A stretch of DNA of 64,000 nucleotides from JAGIBJ01 sp032119795 (lineage in GTDB: Bacteria > Actinomycetota > Thermoleophilia > Solirubrobacterales > Solirubrobacteraceae): the NCBI GenBank assembly GCA_032119795.1, contig JAUMFO010000025.1, positions 1-64,000 of the forward strand, in the 5' to 3' direction. Below are positions 60,357-64,000 of the stretch, piece by piece. The notes beneath the pieces are model-generated. The model did no database searches. It saw only the letters and a list, made by a program, of their open reading frames with translations, and was not told the origin of the DNA. Position 1 is the stretch's first letter. Each line of letters begins with the position of its first letter. Both the position numbers and the translations under genes were made by a program.

Positions 60357-61838
60357 CTACTCGGCGCGGATGACCGGTCCGGCGACGCCAAGCGCCACCA
60401 CCCGGTAACGAGTGCCGATCGGGACCAGCGACGTCCAGCGGCCGGTCTCGTCGGCACGGACGCGAATCGACGTCCGCCAGCGCTTCCCCTCGCGCACCTG
60501 GAGGCGAACGACGCGCCCGCCACCCTCAGGCCACACGCGCCCGCGAGCTGTGCCGTAGCCGGGCGGCTGCGCAATCACCTGGGCAAGGATCCCGGCGCCG
60601 ATGCTCGGGAACCCGAGCGCCGACCTCGGCGCGACCACGCCGCCGCTCGGCGGGCCGGCTGGTGTGGGCGCCTCGGCGGGCGGATCAGGCAGCGGCTTCG
60701 TGCTGGCACCGGAGAAGACGAACTGCACCCAGGTGTCGTTCAGGCCCAGGCGGGCGCGCAGCTGCGGCCCCGTGACGCTGGTGCGGCCCTTGCTGCCGAT
60801 GATGTCGGCGCGAACCACCCGCGGAGACACCCCGCGCTTGATCACGTCGATCGATTTCAGCGTGCCTTTGACCCAGCCACCGAGCTTCTTCTGCAACCCA
60901 GCCCGGGTGTACTTGATCTGCCAGCGGTGGCGAGGCGAGGCCTTGTCCCACGGGTCATCGACGCTCTTGAGGTACGGCTGGGGCGTCGCGCCGATGAACG
61001 AGTTCTCGACGTTCTCCGTGCGCCCGCCGCTGGTCGAGAAGAAGAACGCGGTGATCGGCTTGCCGTTGTAGGTCACGTACTGGCCGGCGGTCGCGGTGAC
61101 GGCGGCGTTCGTGGTGGTCGTCTCGCCTGTCACGCCGCTGTAGACCTGGCTGCGGGTGTCCGGGTACAGGTCGAAGTCGCCGGTGCGAGTCGACGTGACG
61201 CCGTACGTGCGGGCGGCCACGGCCTGCGCCTGGAGTGCCGCAGCCGGCCAGGACGAGGGGCTCTCGCCCGCGACGACGCCGCGCACGTAGTCGTCGACGG
61301 AGAGCTGGTTGATGACCTGGCCGCTGCGCAGCTCAATCGCCCCGCGATAGCGACCACTCGTGACGCCGTTGATCGCCGATCCGGCGACCAGGATCGAGCC
61401 ACCGGCCGGCGCGGCGACGCGCATCGCGCCAGCGACCGAAGCGATCTTCTTGCCGCGAGAAGACGTGAGCACGGTCGAGCCGCCCGAGGACTTCATCACG
61501 TAGGTCGCGCTCGACGAGAGCCCGCGCGAGCTGCCGACCAAGGCCGACGCGCCGCTGATGCGCACCGACGTGGAGTTCCTGAGCAGCACCCGCACCGTCT
61601 TGTTCACGTCGCCTTTGGCAACGACGGTGCCGCGGTAGTAGTGGGTGAGGATCTGGTTGGCTGTACGGCCCGCCTTGGCTTGGCCGTAGGCGCCGTACTG
61701 ACTCATCCCGACGCCGTGACCGAAGCCCGCGCCTTTGGCGGTCACCGTGGTGGCGGCCTGGGCGGCCGTGGGGAGGCTGACGGTCGCCGCCAGGATGGCG
61801 GCGGCAGTGCGCGCAAGGAGCTGAGAGGCGGAGGGCAA
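60357..61838 (-). CDS. secreted SpoIID/LytB-domain protein
   Basis: A 493-residue protein. The likely start is the TTG at 61838, which places a signal peptide (LLARTAAAILAATVSLPTAAQA) at the very N-terminus; frames open further upstream give a poor leader. Next comes GAGFGHGVGMSQYGAYGQ, the SpoIID glycan-binding signature, here near the N-terminus as in other actinobacteria, and the SpoIID domain core (INQLSVDDYVRGVVAGESPSSW, then AFFFSTSGGRTENVENSF). The C-terminal ~100 residues are a separate beta-rich module. It should act on peptidoglycan glycan strands outside the membrane. The TTG choice is uncertain. Confidence 0.85.
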   Translation of the reverse strand: MPSASQLLARTAAAILAATVSLPTAAQAATTVTAKGAGFGHGVGMSQYGAYGQAKAGRTANQILTHYYRGTVVAKGDVNKTVRVLLRNSTSVRISGASALVGSSRGLSSSATYVMKSSGGSTVLTSSRGKKIASVAGAMRVAAPAGGSILVAGSAINGVTSGRYRGAIELRSGQVINQLSVDDYVRGVVAGESPSSWPAAALQAQAVAARTYGVTSTRTGDFDLYPDTRSQVYSGVTGETTTTNAAVTATAGQYVTYNGKPITAFFFSTSGGRTENVENSFIGATPQPYLKSVDDPWDKASPRHRWQIKYTRAGLQKKLGGWVKGTLKSIDVIKRGVSPRVVRADIIGSKGRTSVTGPQLRARLGLNDTWVQFVFSGASTKPLPDPPAEAPTPAGPPSGGVVAPRSALGFPSIGAGILAQVIAQPPGYGTARGRVWPEGGGRVVRLQVREGKRWRTSIRVRADETGRWTSLVPIGTRYRVVALGVAGPVIRAE

Positions 61839-61949
61839 GAGGAGCGTGGTGGTTGGCGGCGCGGTCAGGTGGGGGAAACTCAGAGCACGGGGCGCTTGAC
61901 CGAAAGAAACCCCTGAGAAGAAGATCGGTTGCGGTGCGCGTTGACTGGA

Positions 61950-61965
61950 GCGCCCGGTCGGGCGC
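61950..61965. promoter_or_regulatory. inverted repeat in a divergent intergenic region
   Basis: GCGCCCG (61950-61956) and CGGGCGC (61959-61965) form a compact palindrome between the SpoIID/LytB gene (minus) and the aldehyde dehydrogenase (plus). It lies 112 bases upstream of the minus-strand start. Possible operator; no protein can be assigned. Confidence 0.25.
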
Positions 61966-62117
61966 GGACACGCCACATCTGGGCTTCGGGGCACTCGCGA
62001 CACGCCCTGCCGGGGAACGCCGATGAACGAAACCCTGCCGGATCGCAGACTGCGGCGCGCCACTGCCCCCGTTCTGTCAGGCGCACATCCGGCACCACGC
62101 GGGGTAGCGTGAGCGCC

Positions 62118-63599
62118 ATGACCGCGTCCACTTCCAGCCTCACCGCCCACGAGCGCGACGTGCTCGCCGGCGTCCCTACCGATCTGCTCATCGGCGGGAC
62201 GTGGCGAGCGGCGACCGGCGGCGGCACCGTCGGCGTGGAAGATCCCGCGACCGGCCTCGAGATTGCCCGCGTCGCCGACGCCACGCCGCAGGACGCCATG
62301 GCCGCCCTGGACGCCGCCGCTGCGGGGCAGGAGGCGATGGCCGCACTGTCTCCTCGGCAGCGCAGCACGATCCTGCAGAAGGCCGCCGACCTGATCACCG
62401 AGCACACCGAGGAGCTGGCCCTGCTCATGACGCTCGAGCTCGGCAAGCCGCTGGCGGAGTCACGCGGCGAAGTGGCCTATGGCGCGAGCTTCTTCTGGTG
62501 GTTCTCCGGGGAGGCCGTGCGCTTCAAGGGCGAGTTCAAGACCAGTTCCGACGGCACCGCCCGCACGCTGGTCTCGCGCCAGCCCGTCGGCCCGTCGCTG
62601 TTCATCACCCCGTGGAACTTCCCGCTTGCCATGGGCGCCCGCAAGCTCGCTCCGGCGATCGCTGCCGGATGCACGAGCATCGTGAAGCCCGCCAAGCTCA
62701 CGCCCCTGACGATGCTCAAGCTCGGCCAACTCCTCCAGGAAGCCGGCCTCCCCGACGGCGCCGTGAACATCATCACCGCATCATCCGCCGGCAAGACCAC
62801 CGGGCCGCTGATCGAGGACCGTCGACTCAAGAAGCTCAGCTTCACCGGGTCGACGGAGGTCGGCCAGAAGCTCGTCGAGGCGGCCGCCGGCAACCTGCTG
62901 CGCGTCTCCATGGAACTTGGCGGTAACGCCCCGCTCATCGTGTTTGACGACGCCGACCTCGACGTTGCCGTCGAGGGCGCCTACCTCGCCAAGATGCGCA
63001 ACGGCGGCGAGGCATGCACCTCAGCGAACCGCATCCTCGTGCAGGCCGGGATCGCGGACGCATTCACGAAAGCGTTCACCGCCAAGATGGCGGCCGTCAA
63101 GGTCGGTCGCGGTACCGAGGACGGCGTCACCCTGGGCTCGATGGTCGATCAGGATCAGGTCGACAAGATCGGCGAGCTCGTCGACGACGCCACGAGCAAA
63201 GGCGCGAAGATCGCCTGCGGCGGCGAGCGAGTCGGCACCACCGGCTACTTCTACGCCGCAACGGTCCTCACGGACGTCCCCGACGACGCCCGCCTGCTCA
63301 AGGAGGAGATCTTCGGCCCGGTCGCTCCGATCCGCGTGTTCGAGCATGAGGCCGACGCCGTCGCCGAGGCCAACGCCACCGAGTACGGCCTGATCTCGTA
63401 CCTCTTTACCCAAGATCTCGCGCGCGGCCACCGCGTCGCCGCCGCCCTGGAGAGCGGCATGGTCGGCCTCAACCGTGGGGTGATCTCGTCGGCCGACGCG
63501 CCGTTTGGCGGCATCAAGCACTCCGGCTACGGCCGCGAAGGTGGTGCCGAGGGGATCGAGGAGTACCTCGAGACGAAGTACCTGTCGATGCCGGCGTAG
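62118..63599 (+). CDS. gabD: succinate-semialdehyde dehydrogenase (NAD(P)+)
   Basis: A 493-residue aldehyde dehydrogenase from the ATG at 62118 (a GTG three codons earlier is possible). It has GPSLFITPWNFPLAM, the cofactor-binding FTGSTEVGQKL, MELGGNAPLIVFDDADLD with the general-base Glu, and the nucleophile Cys in NGGEACTSANRI. The C-terminal NRGVISSADAPFGGIKHSGYGREGG is typical of the succinate-semialdehyde branch. It would oxidise succinate semialdehyde to succinate, closing 4-aminobutyrate or putrescine use. No GABA aminotransferase is adjacent. Confidence 0.9.
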   Translation: MTASTSSLTAHERDVLAGVPTDLLIGGTWRAATGGGTVGVEDPATGLEIARVADATPQDAMAALDAAAAGQEAMAALSPRQRSTILQKAADLITEHTEELALLMTLELGKPLAESRGEVAYGASFFWWFSGEAVRFKGEFKTSSDGTARTLVSRQPVGPSLFITPWNFPLAMGARKLAPAIAAGCTSIVKPAKLTPLTMLKLGQLLQEAGLPDGAVNIITASSAGKTTGPLIEDRRLKKLSFTGSTEVGQKLVEAAAGNLLRVSMELGGNAPLIVFDDADLDVAVEGAYLAKMRNGGEACTSANRILVQAGIADAFTKAFTAKMAAVKVGRGTEDGVTLGSMVDQDQVDKIGELVDDATSKGAKIACGGERVGTTGYFYAATVLTDVPDDARLLKEEIFGPVAPIRVFEHEADAVAEANATEYGLISYLFTQDLARGHRVAAALESGMVGLNRGVISSADAPFGGIKHSGYGREGGAEGIEEYLETKYLSMPA

Positions 63600-63664
63600 C
63601 CGGGGTCGAACTGGCTTCGGCTCGAGGTACTTGGGGTCGTCTTCTGTGAACGGCGCTGGAGCTG

Positions 63665-63700
63665 GTCGGCGGCGGTGGAACCCGACCGGACCCTCCGGGC
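63665..63700 (+). repeat. possible dispersed repeat copy
   Basis: Around 63670 the plus strand reads GCTGGTCGGCGGCGGTGGAA, close to the units in the 41.9-42.7 kb tract (minus-strand GTCGTTGGCGGCGGTGGAA near 42600). The rest of 63600-63735 is gene-free. One short match in a GC-rich region could be chance. Confidence 0.3.
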
Positions 63701-63735
63701 GCTTCAGCGCTTGCGGCCGGAGCGGATCCAGGGCA

Positions 63736-63918
63736 TTAGGCGCCCTGGCGACCGGCGCGCCGGTCGACCACGGAAATCTGCGGCGCGGAGGCCGTGAGCC
63801 ACGGGTAGCCGCCGCGCTCGAAGGGCACGATCCAGGCCTCGCCACCGAGCACCGGCGCCGGAGCGGCCTCGCGGCGGCGCGAGGCGGTCGAAGCGGCGGG
63901 GGTGGCAGTCACGGTCAT
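63736..63918 (-). CDS. short protein of unknown function
   Basis: A 60-residue frame from the ATG at 63918 with the G/C third-position bias of real genes. The N-terminal part is Ala/Arg-rich and the C-terminal half has EAWIVPFERGGYPWLTASAPQISVVDRR. No clear ribosome-binding site precedes the ATG (a T-rich run is there instead), so translation may be leaderless or the frame may be spurious. No family recognised. The remaining 82 bases to the window end hold nothing I can support. Confidence 0.4.
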   Translation of the reverse strand: MTVTATPAASTASRRREAAPAPVLGGEAWIVPFERGGYPWLTASAPQISVVDRRAGRQGA

Positions 63919-64000
63919 AGCAAAGACAGATTCGCGCCGGCCTCGGCGTTCCCTCCAAGGCTGCGGACCGACGGGGGACGGAGCCAGGGGCGCCTGCACC

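Noticed and set aside
61839..62117. c-di-AMP (ydaO/yuaA) or other riboswitch before the SpoIID/LytB gene
   Set aside because: Cell-wall genes in actinobacteria often carry one, but I could not find the conserved core in this stretch; only a short palindrome is visible.
61839..62405. Upstream extension of the SpoIID/LytB frame
   Set aside because: It overlaps the aldehyde dehydrogenase start antisense and would put the signal peptide ~190 residues inside the protein.

Overview
This is a high-GC chromosomal segment from a free-living actinobacterium. The mix of genes points to the class Thermoleophilia (a Solirubrobacter/Patulibacter/Conexibacter-like organism), but that placement is inference: there is no rRNA or other decisive marker in the window. 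Supporting signs are the strong G/C bias at codon third positions, frequent GTG starts, secreted fibronectin-III and Ig-like proteins with Thr/Pro/Gly linkers, a trio of AIM24 genes and a SpoIID/LytB protein carrying its GHGxGMSQYGA motif near the N-terminus. I see no insertion sequence, integrase, prophage, CRISPR array or rRNA operon. One tRNA gene (Thr, anticodon CGU) is present.

Layout. 1-7000: a truncated secreted trypsin-like protease with FnIII repeats, an Na+/H+ antiporter, rpsD, a lipoprotein, a DUF1801 protein and a large secreted protein. 7000-15400: a divergent FtsH-type protease, a lipase-like hydrolase, a GGDEF/EAL c-di-GMP enzyme bracketed by two paralogous TetR regulators, and a secreted beta-helix protein. 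15500-21800: a plus-strand run of membrane proteins (a 13-residue-repeat protein, RDD, flippase-like, AI-2E-type, YhgE/Pip, small membrane protein). 21800-26600: a cyclase, tRNA-Thr, an alpha/beta hydrolase, a beta-propeller-like protein, an atypical LuxR-type regulator and DUF1304. 26600-33850 (minus): three AIM24 genes, a flippase-like protein, holB, a Tat-exported amine oxidase and rarA. 34000-41850: a short terminator-bounded gene, two tandem DUF3089 hydrolases, then an amine-use cluster (copper amine oxidase, a 45-codon ORF just behind it, an APC permease and a FadR-type regulator).

41830-42733 is a 0.9-kb gene-free tract packed with degenerate direct and inverted repeats; related copies occur near 50.9 kb and probably 63.7 kb. 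42.7-64 kb: an ABC-2 exporter, two paralogous secreted TSP3-type proteins, an M20 peptidase, a TauE/SafE permease, methylmalonyl-CoA epimerase plus a small coupled gene, a decapeptide-repeat protein, an XRE/DUF2975 pair, ychF, a secreted FnIII protein, a cupredoxin-like membrane protein, a CGNR-type regulator, a standalone 5'-3' exonuclease with an altered metal ligand, a UbiB/ABC1 kinase, a lipoprotein, a SpoIID/LytB protein and a succinate-semialdehyde dehydrogenase.

The clearest functional group is the amine cluster at 37-41.8 kb: the permease would import amines or amino acids, the copper/TPQ oxidase would deaminate primary amines to aldehydes, and the FadR-type protein probably controls them through palindromes upstream of the permease. 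The aldehyde dehydrogenase at 62-63.6 kb could take such products further, but it is not linked. The least explained items are two perfectly phased repeat proteins (13- and 10-residue periods), the non-coding repeat tract, and several short genes with good local support.
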